Origin: an uncultured Clostridia bacterium
Lineage (GTDB): Bacteria > Bacillota > Clostridia > Peptostreptococcales > Anaerovoracaceae
DNA length: 64,000 nt
Reading direction: 5' to 3'
Assembly (NCBI GenBank): GCA_937900415.1
Contig: CALCEY010000012.1
Coordinates: 1 to 64,000, forward strand
The notes beneath the pieces were generated by a model. That model did not search any database. It had not been told where the DNA came from and saw nothing but the letters and a program-made list of their open reading frames with translations. Of this stretch, positions 53,894-61,184 are shown piece by piece (position 1 is the first letter of the stretch; every line of letters starts with the position of its first letter). A program made the position numbers and the translations under genes.

Positions 53894-55570
53894 TTAAGTT
53901 GCAGGGCAGCATAGCGGTTTGCTATGCTGCCTTGCTTTTTCTTTGCCGTTCAATAGTCTGTATATCTTCGCCCTGTTCCAGTTCCCCGATAAAGTTCCAT
54001 ACAATCTGTATCTTCTGCCTGCGGTGTCCGCTTGACTTATCCGGCGCATAGACGATGATTTTTTTATAAACTCATTGACGATAGTGGGTGTTAATTCCCG
54101 TATTCCCACATACTTACGGATTATGGCGGCGAAGTTGTCAAAATCGGACTTGTCCTGTTCGTAAGTATCAACGGCGGCTTGCTCTTTCTGGACAAACTCC
54201 GTCAATTCCTTTTGCTCTGCTTCATACTCTGTGGACAGCTTCAAAAATCTCTCGTGATTGATTGTGCCGTTTATATCGTCCTCATAAATCCGCTTGAAAA
54301 TACGGTCAAGTTCGGCAATCCGTTTCCTTGCTTGTTCCAGTTCCTTTTTCTGCCGCTTTACCGCATTTTCCGCTTCTGTAAATCTCTGCTGATATACGAT
54401 TTTCTGAAAACCCTGTATATCATCAATGAACATAGCCGTTACATCAAAAATCCTATGCCGGACAAACAGCTTCAAGGTTTCCTCTTGGATAAAGTGCATG
54501 ATACAATCGCCAGTATTGCTCTTATACCTTGAACAACGGTAACAGTCTTGCGCCGGTGTCATGTTTTTACCTGTCGCAAAATGCAATTTGCTTCCACAGT
54601 CGGCACAATAAAGTAATCCGGAGAATAGCCCCTGCCGTTCTGCTTGTTTTGCAGGGCGGCGTTTGTTTGTCCGTAGTTCCTGCACCCGTTCAAAGACTTT
54701 CTCCTCGATAATGGCAGGCTGGGTATTGGGGAAAATCCGTTGATTTTCGGGAGCGTTTTGCAGACGCTTTTTCAATTTGTGAGATTTGGAATAAGTTTTG
54801 AAGTTGACGGTACAGCCTGTATATTCCGGGCGTTCCAAAATCCCCGATATGGATTTGTAATCCCACCGATACAGATTGTCCGGCATAGTCTTTCCGTCAC
54901 GCTTTGCGTAGTAGGCTTTGACCGTCAAAACCCTGTCTGCTGTCAGCACTTTTGCTATCTGCATTGGTCCTTTTCCTGCAATGCACAAATCGAAAATCCT
55001 CTTTACCACCTCGGCGGCTTCTTCGTCCACAATCCATTTCTTTTTATCTGCCGGGTCTTTCCTGTACCCATAGGGCGGGTTGGTACAGAGGTGTTCTCCT
55101 GCATTGCCCTTTGACCGCATAACGGCTCTGATTTTCTTACTCGTATCTCGTGCGTAAAAATCATTGAACAAATTTCGGAAAGGAGTGAAATCATTGTCCC
55201 CCTTTGTACTGTCCACGCCGTCATTGATTGCGATATAGCGAATATCACGCTCGGCAAAGAAACTTTCGGTGTAATATCCTACTTTCAGATAATCACGCCC
55301 CATGCGGGACATATCCTTGACAATAACAGTCTGGACTTTCCCTGCTTCTGCAAGGCGTATCATCTCATTCCAACCGGGTCTGTCGAAAGTTACACCGGAA
55401 ACGCCGTCGTCAATGAAAAATGTAGGATTAGGGAAACCGTTGTCCGTTGCGTATTTAAGCAGGATTTTCCTCTGATTGGCAATGCTGTTGCTCTCTCCGT
55501 CTAAAGCGTCCTCTTGACTTAATCGGGCATATAAAGCGGTAATGTTGTCGGGATAATTTTTCGTTGTCAT
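53894..55570 (-). CDS. Large serine recombinase (TndX/TnpX-like), C-terminus frameshifted
   Basis: 558 aa from the ATG at 55570 (AGGAGG site). N-terminal resolvase domain with catalytic Ser in LYARLSQEDALDGESNSI, then the recombinase domain, a zinc ribbon (CADCGSKLHF...CYRCSRYKSNTGDC) and a coiled coil. After EFIKK the reading goes out of register: a run of seven A (minus strand, 54065-54059) has one base fewer than needed to continue as IIVYAPDKSSGHRRQK...IQIVWNFIGELEQG, which is encoded in the next frame and stops at 53924-53922 after about 549 residues. So the last about 40 residues are aberrant. It excises and integrates the element. Confidence 0.88.
   Translation of the reverse strand: MTTKNYPDNITALYARLSQEDALDGESNSIANQRKILLKYATDNGFPNPTFFIDDGVSGVTFDRPGWNEMIRLAEAGKVQTVIVKDMSRMGRDYLKVGYYTESFFAERDIRYIAINDGVDSTKGDNDFTPFRNLFNDFYARDTSKKIRAVMRSKGNAGEHLCTNPPYGYRKDPADKKKWIVDEEAAEVVKRIFDLCIAGKGPMQIAKVLTADRVLTVKAYYAKRDGKTMPDNLYRWDYKSISGILERPEYTGCTVNFKTYSKSHKLKKRLQNAPENQRIFPNTQPAIIEEKVFERVQELRTNKRRPAKQAERQGLFSGLLYCADCGSKLHFATGKNMTPAQDCYRCSRYKSNTGDCIMHFIQEETLKLFVRHRIFDVTAMFIDDIQGFQKIVYQQRFTEAENAVKRQKKELEQARKRIAELDRIFKRIYEDDINGTINHERFLKLSTEYEAEQKELTEFVQKEQAAVDTYEQDKSDFDNFAAIIRKYVGIRELTPTIVNEFIKKSSSMRRISQADTAGRRYRLYGTLSGNWNRAKIYRLLNGKEKARQHSKPLCCPAT
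53905..53931 (-). terminator. Hairpin over the original recombinase stop
   Basis: GGCAGCATAG (53905-53914) and CTATGCTGCC (53922-53931) form a perfect 10-bp stem around a 7-nt loop, covering the stop codon of the unshifted recombinase frame. No T run on the minus strand; probable weak terminator. Confidence 0.5.
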
Positions 55571-55574
55571 GTGT

Positions 55575-55832
55575 TCATTCCTCCTGTAATGAACGCCCGA
55601 CAAACAGGTTGCTATCTTCATTATAGCGGACTTTCTCTTTCTTGTCAGTAGGCGTTTTTATAGTTTCTGATTTAATAAGTCGTTCCATTTTGTCATAGAG
55701 TAGTTCGGAGCCGCCGCAAACCGTTTCCACCTCAAAGATTGTGCCGCCGATTTGGTAGATAACTGTTTCATGCAGTGGATTTCCCCTTTGTGGTAATAGA
55801 TTATCTTGTTTTTCCTCTCGTTTCCGTTCCAT
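55575..55832 (-). CDS. TnpW-like transposon-encoded small protein
   Basis: 85 aa. The core VIYQIGGTIFEVETVCGGSELLYDKMERLIKSE resembles the short TnpW family (an I-G-x-T-x-Y/F-x-V strand, then a helix ending in K-x-x-R-L-I) found next to large serine recombinases of Tn4451/TndX-type elements. Its stop is 5 nt from the recombinase start codon, so the two are co-transcribed. The role of TnpW is not established; it may modulate recombination. Confidence 0.6.
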   Translation of the reverse strand: MERKREEKQDNLLPQRGNPLHETVIYQIGGTIFEVETVCGGSELLYDKMERLIKSETIKTPTDKKEKVRYNEDSNLFVGRSLQEE

Positions 55833-56154
55833 TCCTTTCCCGTCCTTTCTTTGATTTGTAATGTGATAAGTTTCTCAGCAAGCATAGGAAAAGAGTACCC
55901 TTTTCCGTATTTTCGCCCGATTGCCCTGCGGCATATCAGTTGAAAATTGCTTGTTGGGAAGTATCCCAAACCCTCTGAAAATCCTCTCAAAACTTATCCG
56001 TCTGGATAAAAGGGATTTGTTGCATTTTGCCCCTCACTATATACAACACCGGAAAGGGCGTTTTTGCCGAAGTTTTGAGAAAATTTCTTCAAAAAGTTTT
56101 TTCACTTTATACATACGGTGGATTTTCCAAAATGCCAAATGTGAGCAAAAGAAA
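55833..56154. other. Non-coding stretch between TnpW-like and HxlR genes
   Basis: No credible gene on either strand; frames here have no ribosome binding site or recognisable sequence. It presumably contains the promoter for the recombinase operon. Confidence 0.4.
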
Positions 56155-56175
56155 AACGCCGCAGTCTGCGACGTT
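56155..56175 (-). terminator. Terminator of the HxlR gene
   Basis: On the minus strand AACGTCGCAG (56175-56166) pairs with CTGCGGCGTT (56164-56155) followed by TTTCTTTT. It lies about 30 bp past the HxlR stop codon. Confidence 0.75.
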
Positions 56176-56202
56176 TCACAAATCATTTCGAGATAAGGTT
56201 TC

Positions 56203-56544
56203 TTAATTATTCCTTGCTTTATATTCCTCGCCCCAATCCCACATAGCGTCAAGAATGGGGCGTAAGCTCTGCCCTAATTCGGTTAAGGTATATTCTACTC
56301 TTGGTGGCACTTCTGCATATACGGTACGAGTTAATAAGCCGCTATCTTCCATAGCCCGAAGTTGTGCAGTCAGTACCTTTTGAGATACATTTCCAATAGA
56401 CCGCTTCAATTCTCCAAAGCGTTTTGTTCCCGGCAGCAAGTCACGCAGTATCAGCACTTTCCATTTATCCCCAATCAAAGTTAAAGTCGTTTCTACGGGA
56501 CAAGCAGGCAATTCCTTTTTTATATTTTGATTGCTCATAATCAT
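56203..56544 (-). CDS. HxlR-family (DUF24) winged-helix regulator
   Basis: 113 aa. The fold runs CPVETTLTLIGDKWKVLILRDLLPGTKRFGELKRSIGNVSQKVLTAQLRAMEDSGLL with the C-terminal wing EVPPRVEYTLTELGQSL. Cys15 is at the place where DUF24 regulators such as HypR and YodB carry the thiol that senses quinones, aldehydes or disulfide stress. It is divergent from the cargo operon, and two 16-bp direct repeats lie between them, so it is very likely its regulator. ATG at 56544 or 56538 (site GAAAGGA). Confidence 0.9.
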   Translation of the reverse strand: MIMSNQNIKKELPACPVETTLTLIGDKWKVLILRDLLPGTKRFGELKRSIGNVSQKVLTAQLRAMEDSGLLTRTVYAEVPPRVEYTLTELGQSLRPILDAMWDWGEEYKARNN

Positions 56545-56699
56545 ACATTCCTTTCAATAGTTTCATTTAGAAATCTTGCTTCTAATTATACTATATAGAG
56601 ATTTTAGCGTCAATGCACTTGTTGGAAATCAAAAACGAAAAAAAAGAAAAATTTTTTTGATTACACAAACAACACCCAAATCCCGAAATCACGCATTTG
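56545..56699. promoter_or_regulatory. Divergent promoter region, HxlR side
   Basis: AT-rich DNA upstream of the HxlR gene with minus-strand TATA-like hexamers (for example TATAGT at about 56595-56590). No clean -35/-10 pair was settled. Confidence 0.35.
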
Positions 56700-56740
56700 T
56701 TTCCTTTTGGTAACTGTCTAATTGTTTCCTTGCGGTAACT
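56700..56740. promoter_or_regulatory. Two 16-bp direct repeats, candidate HxlR operators
   Basis: TTTCCTTTTGGTAACT (56700-56715) and TTTCCTTGCGGTAACT (56725-56740) match at 14 of 16 positions and are 25 bp apart start to start, about two and a half helical turns. They lie 22 bp upstream of the -35 of the cargo promoter. GGTAACT/AGTTACC resembles the half-sites reported for DUF24 regulators. Confidence 0.6.
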
Positions 56741-56761
56741 ACGCCACAATATTGTGCGTAC

Positions 56762-56790
56762 TTTACGGGCAAAACAGCCACTCCTATAAT
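56762..56790 (+). promoter_or_regulatory. Promoter of the cargo operon
   Basis: TTTACG (56762-56767), 17 bp, perfect TATAAT (56785-56790); the weak -35 suits a regulated promoter. Start expected near 56797, about 60 nt before the first ATG. Confidence 0.6.
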
Positions 56791-56856
56791 ATAGACAAGA
56801 GCTACGAAGAATAGCAGCTGCAAGGCTCAAAGCAAGACCATAAGGAGCAAATCACT

Positions 56857-57690
56857 ATGAACATTTTTAAGAAAATCTTTGGCGACAGCCAGACCAATAT
56901 GAAGGAGGAAATCAAAATGACAAATACACAGAAAGCTCTCGAACTCATCAATACCTTTGCAAATGGCGATACGGAAAAAGCGGCAAGTCTGTTGGCAGAG
57001 GGGTACATTCAGCATAACCTCGCCTACGGCACAGGACGCGACGCTTTTGTTGGTTCGGTTGCCTACCTTGCTTCTGCCCCTGTCAAGACTATGGTAAACA
57101 ATATCCGCGCCTTTGAGGACGGCGACAAGGTTTTCTTGCAAACGGTTTATAACTTTGCCGGAGCGGGCGAACAGGTTGCTTTTGACATCTTCCGCTTTGA
57201 TGAAAACGGAAAGATTGCTGAACATTGGGATAATCTCGTTGCAAAGGCAGACCCTAATCCGTCCGGCAGAACGCAGATTGACGGCACTATGGAAGTGAAA
57301 GACCTTGATAAGACCGAAGCCAACCGTAAGGTGGTAAAAGACTTCCTTTACGACGTTATGCAGGGCAACCGTCCCGAAAAGACCCCGGATTACTTTGACG
57401 GCGATACCTACATTCAGCACAACACAGGCATTGCCGACGGACTTTCCGGATTGGGGGCTGCGCTGGCGGCAATGGCTGAACAGAACATTCAGATGATTTA
57501 TACAACCGTTCATCAGGTGCTTGCACAAGGGAATTTTGTTCTCGCTGTCAGCGAGGGAACTTTTGGCGGTGCGCCTACTTCTTATTATGACTTATGGCGT
57601 ATTGAGGAAGGCAAGATTGCCGAGCATTGGGACGTTATGGAAACGATTGCGGACAAATCCACTTGGCAGAACGAAAACGGCAAATTTTAA
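56857..57690 (+). CDS. Tandem SnoaL-like (NTF2-fold) protein
   Basis: 277 aa with two homologous SnoaL-like halves: about 21-145 (TQKALELINTF...YIQHNLAYGTGRD...GKIAEHWDNL) and about 150-277 (NRKVVKDFLYDV...YIQHNTGIADGLSG...GKIAEHWDVM). Each keeps the YIQHN and EHWD marks of the fold, which includes polyketide cyclases and many uncharacterised small-molecule isomerases. Both ATG 56857 (AAGGAG) and ATG 56917 (AAGGAGGAAATC) have good sites, so two forms are possible. First gene of the cargo operon. Confidence 0.82.
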   Translation: MNIFKKIFGDSQTNMKEEIKMTNTQKALELINTFANGDTEKAASLLAEGYIQHNLAYGTGRDAFVGSVAYLASAPVKTMVNNIRAFEDGDKVFLQTVYNFAGAGEQVAFDIFRFDENGKIAEHWDNLVAKADPNPSGRTQIDGTMEVKDLDKTEANRKVVKDFLYDVMQGNRPEKTPDYFDGDTYIQHNTGIADGLSGLGAALAAMAEQNIQMIYTTVHQVLAQGNFVLAVSEGTFGGAPTSYYDLWRIEEGKIAEHWDVMETIADKSTWQNENGKF

Positions 57691-57703
57691 GAGAAGCTCG
57701 AAA

Positions 57704-57745
57704 CCTCAACGCCCCACTGCCTTGAAATATGCGGGGCGTTGGGGC
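57704..57745 (+). other. Hairpin between the SnoaL and flavin/ferredoxin genes
   Basis: CAACGCCCC (around 57708-57716) pairs with GGGGCGTTG (around 57733-57741). No T run follows, so it should not stop transcription but could stabilise the upstream mRNA or lower expression downstream. Confidence 0.5.
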
Positions 57746-57774
57746 TTATATCATGGCATGGGAGGGAAAATAAA

Positions 57775-58389
57775 GTGGACTATTTACGTTTTTTAGAGCA
57801 GGAAATACATACTGTCATTGTTGCGACTGTTGACGATATGGGGCTACCCGTTACCTGCGCCATTGATATTATGGATAGCGACGATAAAGGCTTATATTTT
57901 CTTACCGCAAAGGGAAAAGGATTTTATAATCGTCTAAAAAAGAACAGCTATCTTGCATTGACTGGAATGAAAGGCAACGATACCTTATCCTGTATTGCTG
58001 TTTCTGTTCGTGGTAAGGTATGCGAACTTGGCAATCAGCCGATTGGAAGCCTGTTTGAAAAAAACGGGTACATGAATGAAATATATCCCACAGAACAATC
58101 CCGTCAAGCACTTACCGTCTTTCAGCTGTACGAGGGCAGCGGCGAATGGTTTGACCTCTCAAAGAAGCCGATTGAAAGAGCCACATTTACAATCGGCAAT
58201 ATGCAGGAGAAAATACAGGGTTATGAGATTACGAAGAAGTGTATCGGCTGCAAAACCTGTAAAACGGTATGCCCGCAGTCTTGTATCGACTTTACCACAA
58301 TTCCTGCTGTAATTAAACAGGAAAACTGTCTGCATTGCGGTAACTGTTTTACCGTCTGTCCACAGAAAGCGGTTATAAAAAGAGGATAA
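57775..58389 (+). CDS. Flavin split-barrel (PPOX-like) / ferredoxin fusion protein
   Basis: 204 aa from GTG 57775 with a GGGAGGG site; an ATG 12 codons earlier lacks one. Residues about 1-145 form a pyridoxamine-5'-phosphate oxidase-like FMN barrel (HTVIVATVDDMGLPVTCAIDIM, YFLTAKGKGFYNRLKKN). The last about 55 residues are an 8-iron ferredoxin (CIGCKTCKTVCPQSC and CLHCGNCFTVCPQKA). The fused clusters should feed electrons to the flavin, suggesting a reductase for an electrophile or quinone-like compound. It ends 4 bp before the macrodomain gene. Confidence 0.85.
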   Translation: MDYLRFLEQEIHTVIVATVDDMGLPVTCAIDIMDSDDKGLYFLTAKGKGFYNRLKKNSYLALTGMKGNDTLSCIAVSVRGKVCELGNQPIGSLFEKNGYMNEIYPTEQSRQALTVFQLYEGSGEWFDLSKKPIERATFTIGNMQEKIQGYEITKKCIGCKTCKTVCPQSCIDFTTIPAVIKQENCLHCGNCFTVCPQKAVIKRG

Positions 58390-58393
58390 GAAA

Positions 58394-59173
58394 ATGACAC
58401 AAGCAGAAAGAAGAAAATATTTAATTACAGCTTTGATAAAAGAACAGCCGCAGTATTCAAACTTGGTAATCCCAGAGGACGAGCAAGAAGAAAAATATCT
58501 GCTCCGTTCCCTTTTTAATATTCGTATGCCGCAACCTGTAAATCAAAAGTTTTTAGAAGTACAGGACGCATATTTGCAAGAAGAAATAGAGCAGCATGGA
58601 ATTACACGTATTGAAGATTTACAACCAATACAACAAGGGATTTATCTATGGCAGGGAGATATTACTACACTCCAATGCGACGCTATTGTAAATGCCGCCA
58701 ACAGACAAATGCTCGGTTGTTTCTGTCCTAATCATGGTTGTATTGACAATGCCATTCATACCTTTGCAGGTGTTCAGCTTCGATTGGCTTGTGCAGAGCT
58801 AATGAAAGAGCAAAAGCATGAAGAAACCACAGGCAGCGCAAAAATCACTCCGGCTTTCAATCTGCCTTGCCAGTATGTCATTCATACAGTCGGACCGATT
58901 GTTGGAGATTGCTTGACAAAGCAAGATGAAATGTTACTTTCTTCCTGTTATCGTTCCTGTCTGGAACTGGCAGAGAAAAACCACATAAGGCACATAGCAT
59001 TTTGTTGTATCTCTACGGGAGAATTTCGCTTTCCAAACGGCAGGGCGGCAGAAATCGCAATTCAGACAGTCAAAGAATACAAAGCACAGACACATAGCAG
59101 AATGGAGGTAATTTTCAATGTTTTTAAGGAAGCCGATTATAACATCTACCGAAAGTTACTCCAAACAAATTAA
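58394..59173 (+). CDS. Zinc-dependent macrodomain protein-ADP-ribose hydrolase (Zn-Macro)
   Basis: 259 aa. An N-terminal helical part (about 1-85) precedes a macrodomain (about 86-259) with GDITTLQCDAIVNAANRQMLG, the ADP-ribose loop TGSAKITPAFNLPCQYVIHTVGP and CCISTGEFRFP. The zinc motif GCFCPNHGCIDNAIHTFAG (Cys, His, Cys ligands) marks the Zn-Macro class that partners SirTM in Streptococcus and Staphylococcus and removes ADP-ribose from protein. The SirTM gene begins 56 nt before its stop, in another frame. Confidence 0.92.
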   Translation: MTQAERRKYLITALIKEQPQYSNLVIPEDEQEEKYLLRSLFNIRMPQPVNQKFLEVQDAYLQEEIEQHGITRIEDLQPIQQGIYLWQGDITTLQCDAIVNAANRQMLGCFCPNHGCIDNAIHTFAGVQLRLACAELMKEQKHEETTGSAKITPAFNLPCQYVIHTVGPIVGDCLTKQDEMLLSSCYRSCLELAEKNHIRHIAFCCISTGEFRFPNGRAAEIAIQTVKEYKAQTHSRMEVIFNVFKEADYNIYRKLLQTN

Positions 59174-59990
59174 CAGACTGAAAAACGAGATAGAAAATGC
59201 CGACGCTATTGTGATTGGAGCAGGGGCGGGAATGTCTGCTTCGGCGGGATTTTCTTATGACGGAGAACGGTTTGAAAAGCACTTTGCCGACTTTCATCAA
59301 GAGTACGGTATTACCGATATGTATTCCGGCGGCTTTTATCCCTATCATTCTCTTGAAGAATATTGGGCTTGGTGGTCAAGGCATATTTGGATAAACCGAT
59401 ATGACGTATGGGTGGGAAAACCTTATACTGCATTATTGCAGCTCGTGAAAGACAAAGATTATTTTATCTTGACAACCAATGTAGACCACCAATTTCAGCT
59501 TGCGGGATTTGATAAAAAGCGGCTGTTTTATACGCAGGGCGATTATGGGCTTTGGCAGTGTTCTAAACCATGTCACGATAAAACCTATGATAACGAGGAA
59601 ACGGTGCGGCTAATGGTGGCAGAACAAAAAGAATTGAAAATTCCAACAGAACTGATACCCCAATGTCCCGTATGCGGTGCACCTATGGCAATGAATTTAC
59701 GGTGTGATAGTACCTTTGTGCAGGATAAAGGTTGGTATGAAGCAGCGAGCCGTTATGATAAGTTTATCAGACGGCATAAAGGTAAGCGTATTTTATTTTT
59801 AGAACTTGGAGTTGGGGCAAACACGCCTGCCATTATCAAATATCCATTTTGGCAAATGACGGCTCAGAACGCACAGGCTACTTATGCTTGTATTAACTAT
59901 ACCGAGGCGGTTTGTCCGTCGCAAATACTAAAACAGTCAATTTGTATAGGCGCTGATATTGGACGTGTAATTTCAGAAATTGTCGCTTAG
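59118..59990 (+). CDS. Class-M sirtuin (SirTM), protein ADP-ribosyltransferase
   Basis: 290 aa from ATG 59118 (GGAGGT site) inside the end of the macrodomain gene. The Rossmann NAD motif is IGAGAGMSASAGFSYDG; TTNVDHQF and YTQGDYGLWQC replace the deacetylase motifs TQNxDxLH and xHG, so the catalytic His is Gln, as in SirTM enzymes that transfer ADP-ribose rather than deacetylate. A zinc-finger pair, CPVCG, is at about 188-192. It writes the mark that the Zn-Macro removes. The target here is unknown: no GcvH-L or LplA2 gene is nearby. Confidence 0.9.
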   Translation: MFLRKPIITSTESYSKQINRLKNEIENADAIVIGAGAGMSASAGFSYDGERFEKHFADFHQEYGITDMYSGGFYPYHSLEEYWAWWSRHIWINRYDVWVGKPYTALLQLVKDKDYFILTTNVDHQFQLAGFDKKRLFYTQGDYGLWQCSKPCHDKTYDNEETVRLMVAEQKELKIPTELIPQCPVCGAPMAMNLRCDSTFVQDKGWYEAASRYDKFIRRHKGKRILFLELGVGANTPAIIKYPFWQMTAQNAQATYACINYTEAVCPSQILKQSICIGADIGRVISEIVA

Positions 59991-60004
59991 GGGGGAGAGA
60001 AAAA

Positions 60005-60178
60005 TTGAGTAAGGAAAATTGGGTGCTTTGTCCGATATGCGGCAGTAAGACGAGGACAAAAATAAGAGAAGATACGATTCTTGCTCATTTTCCTCTTTAC
60101 TGTCCAAAGTGCAAACAAGAAACTTTGATTGAAGCAAAGCAATTAAAAATATCCGTTGTCAAAGAGCCGGACGCATAG
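60005..60178 (+). CDS. Cysteine-rich KTR-type small protein
   Basis: 57 aa, too short for most gene finders, starting at TTG 60005 with a GGGGGGAGAG site. LCPICGSKTRTKIREDTILAHF is followed by PLYCPKCKQET: two CxxC knuckles that should bind one zinc. The motif CGSKTR matches the cysteine-rich KTR family that is common in Tn916-like and related elements. Function unknown. It lies 14 bp past the sirtuin gene and ends just before a strong terminator, so it closes the cargo transcript. Confidence 0.8.
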   Translation: MSKENWVLCPICGSKTRTKIREDTILAHFPLYCPKCKQETLIEAKQLKISVVKEPDA

Positions 60179-60184
60179 ACGCAG

Positions 60185-60238
60185 AGCCGATAACACATAA
60201 GGTTTTTTCCTTGTGGTTATCGGCTTAATTTTTTTGAA
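60185..60238 (+). terminator. Terminator of the cargo operon
   Basis: AGCCGATAACACATAAGG and CCTTGTGGTTATCGGCT form a 16-17-bp stem with two mismatches and a T6 loop, followed by TAATTTTTTTG. A strong rho-independent terminator. Confidence 0.9.
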
Positions 60239-60347
60239 ATAACCGCCGTTTTCCTTTTTCAAAACGTGAATACGGAGGGCGTATTAAATTTGCCTATTTT
60301 TAAGGATATGGCGGTATCAAATGCTTAACGCATTGGGAGGTATCGTT

Positions 60348-60407
60348 ATGTCCTTTTTCTACGTCCTTAATCATTATCTATCATCAAAAAAAGTCTGTTT
60401 CCTGTAA
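60348..60407 (+). CDS. Possible 19-aa leader peptide before the sigma gene
   Basis: MSFFYVLNHYLSSKKVCFL, from ATG 60348 with a well-placed GGGAGG. It is followed by another short open frame (ATG near 60423, 11 codons) and a hairpin AAATGCCTATGC...GCGTAGGCGTTT (about 60475-60511). The arrangement suggests an attenuation leader, as in front of some Tn916 genes. Coding is unproven. Confidence 0.35.
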   Translation: MSFFYVLNHYLSSKKVCFL

Positions 60408-60551
60408 GGGGATTTTGCGGCTATGAAAATGAACAGACAAATCATATTGATTGCTTAAATAATTCATATTACCTAAATGCCTATGCCGCTTTATGCTGCG
60501 TAGGCGTTTGTTGTAATAGCCCCCTACTGGGAAGAAAGGGGGTGATTTCAG

Positions 60552-61004
60552 ATGATTTATTCAGAGCAATACAAGGAGCATATCGAATACACCTTTGCAG
60601 CCTTTTGCAAAATCGTTCTCCGCAATGCCGCCCTGTCTGCTTATCGGGATATCGGCAGGCGGCGAAAGTGGGAAATTTCTCTTGATTATCTCATGGAAGA
60701 AAAGCACTATGAGCCGTCTACAACAGACAATTACTTTGATAAACAGGCAACAAAATTTGTTGTATGCGGCGAGATAATCGAAATTGAGAATGAACGATTA
60801 GCAAAGGCATTTTCCAGTCTGCCAGAACTGCGGCAGGAGATTTTGGTGTTGTATTACTTTTTCCGTTATACGGACAAGAAGATTGGCGAAGCATACGGAA
60901 GAAGCCGCACAACGGCAAACTACTGGAAGCTGTCATCACTCAAAAGATTAAGAAAAGAATTGGAGAGATTGGAGCGTGAGGAACGAAAAGCTGATACCCT
61001 TTGA
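60552..61004 (+). CDS. Tn916-like sigma-70 family protein
   Basis: 150 aa resembling the small sigma-like regulator Orf7 of Tn916 and its relatives. Residues about 80-145 look like sigma region 4 (LPELRQEILVLYYFFRYTDKKIGEAYGRSRTTANYWKLSSLKRLRKEL). Region 2 is reduced. In Tn916 such a protein helps switch on excision and transfer genes. Start ATG 60552 with GGGGGTG. The HTH gene begins 29 nt before its stop. Confidence 0.8.
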   Translation: MIYSEQYKEHIEYTFAAFCKIVLRNAALSAYRDIGRRRKWEISLDYLMEEKHYEPSTTDNYFDKQATKFVVCGEIIEIENERLAKAFSSLPELRQEILVLYYFFRYTDKKIGEAYGRSRTTANYWKLSSLKRLRKELERLEREERKADTL

Positions 61005-61179
61005 AACGATTGAAAAAGCGGTTGCCGGAGAGCCGGAAGCGGTAAATACTGTCTTATTGCATTACCGCGGGTACATCAAACATCTGTCTGTATTTCAAGG
61101 ACATTATAACGCCGAAATTCAAGAGAGAATGGAAGCACAGCTTGTAAGGGCAATCCTAAAATTTCGTTTCGACAAGTAA
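60976..61179 (+). CDS. Tn916 Orf8-like helix-turn-helix protein
   Basis: 67 aa from GTG 60976, overlapping the sigma gene. PFETIEKAVAGEPEAVNTVLLHYRGYIKHLS is the typical start of the small HTH/sigma-region-2-like proteins encoded just after the sigma gene in Tn916-type elements; the C-terminus has QERMEAQLVRAILKFR. In Tn916 relatives xis and int follow. Here nothing coding follows. Confidence 0.75.
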   Translation: MRNEKLIPFETIEKAVAGEPEAVNTVLLHYRGYIKHLSVFQGHYNAEIQERMEAQLVRAILKFRFDK

Positions 61180-61184
61180 CGAAT

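Noticed and set aside
55658..55990. 110-codon minus-strand frame upstream of the recombinase
   Set aside because: It overlaps the better supported TnpW-like gene in another frame and has no family resemblance.
59118..59990. Ordinary Sir2 protein deacetylase or antiviral Sir2 effector
   Set aside because: The catalytic His is Gln and the gene overlaps a Zn-Macro, which fits SirTM; no Argonaute, TIR or other defence partner is adjacent.
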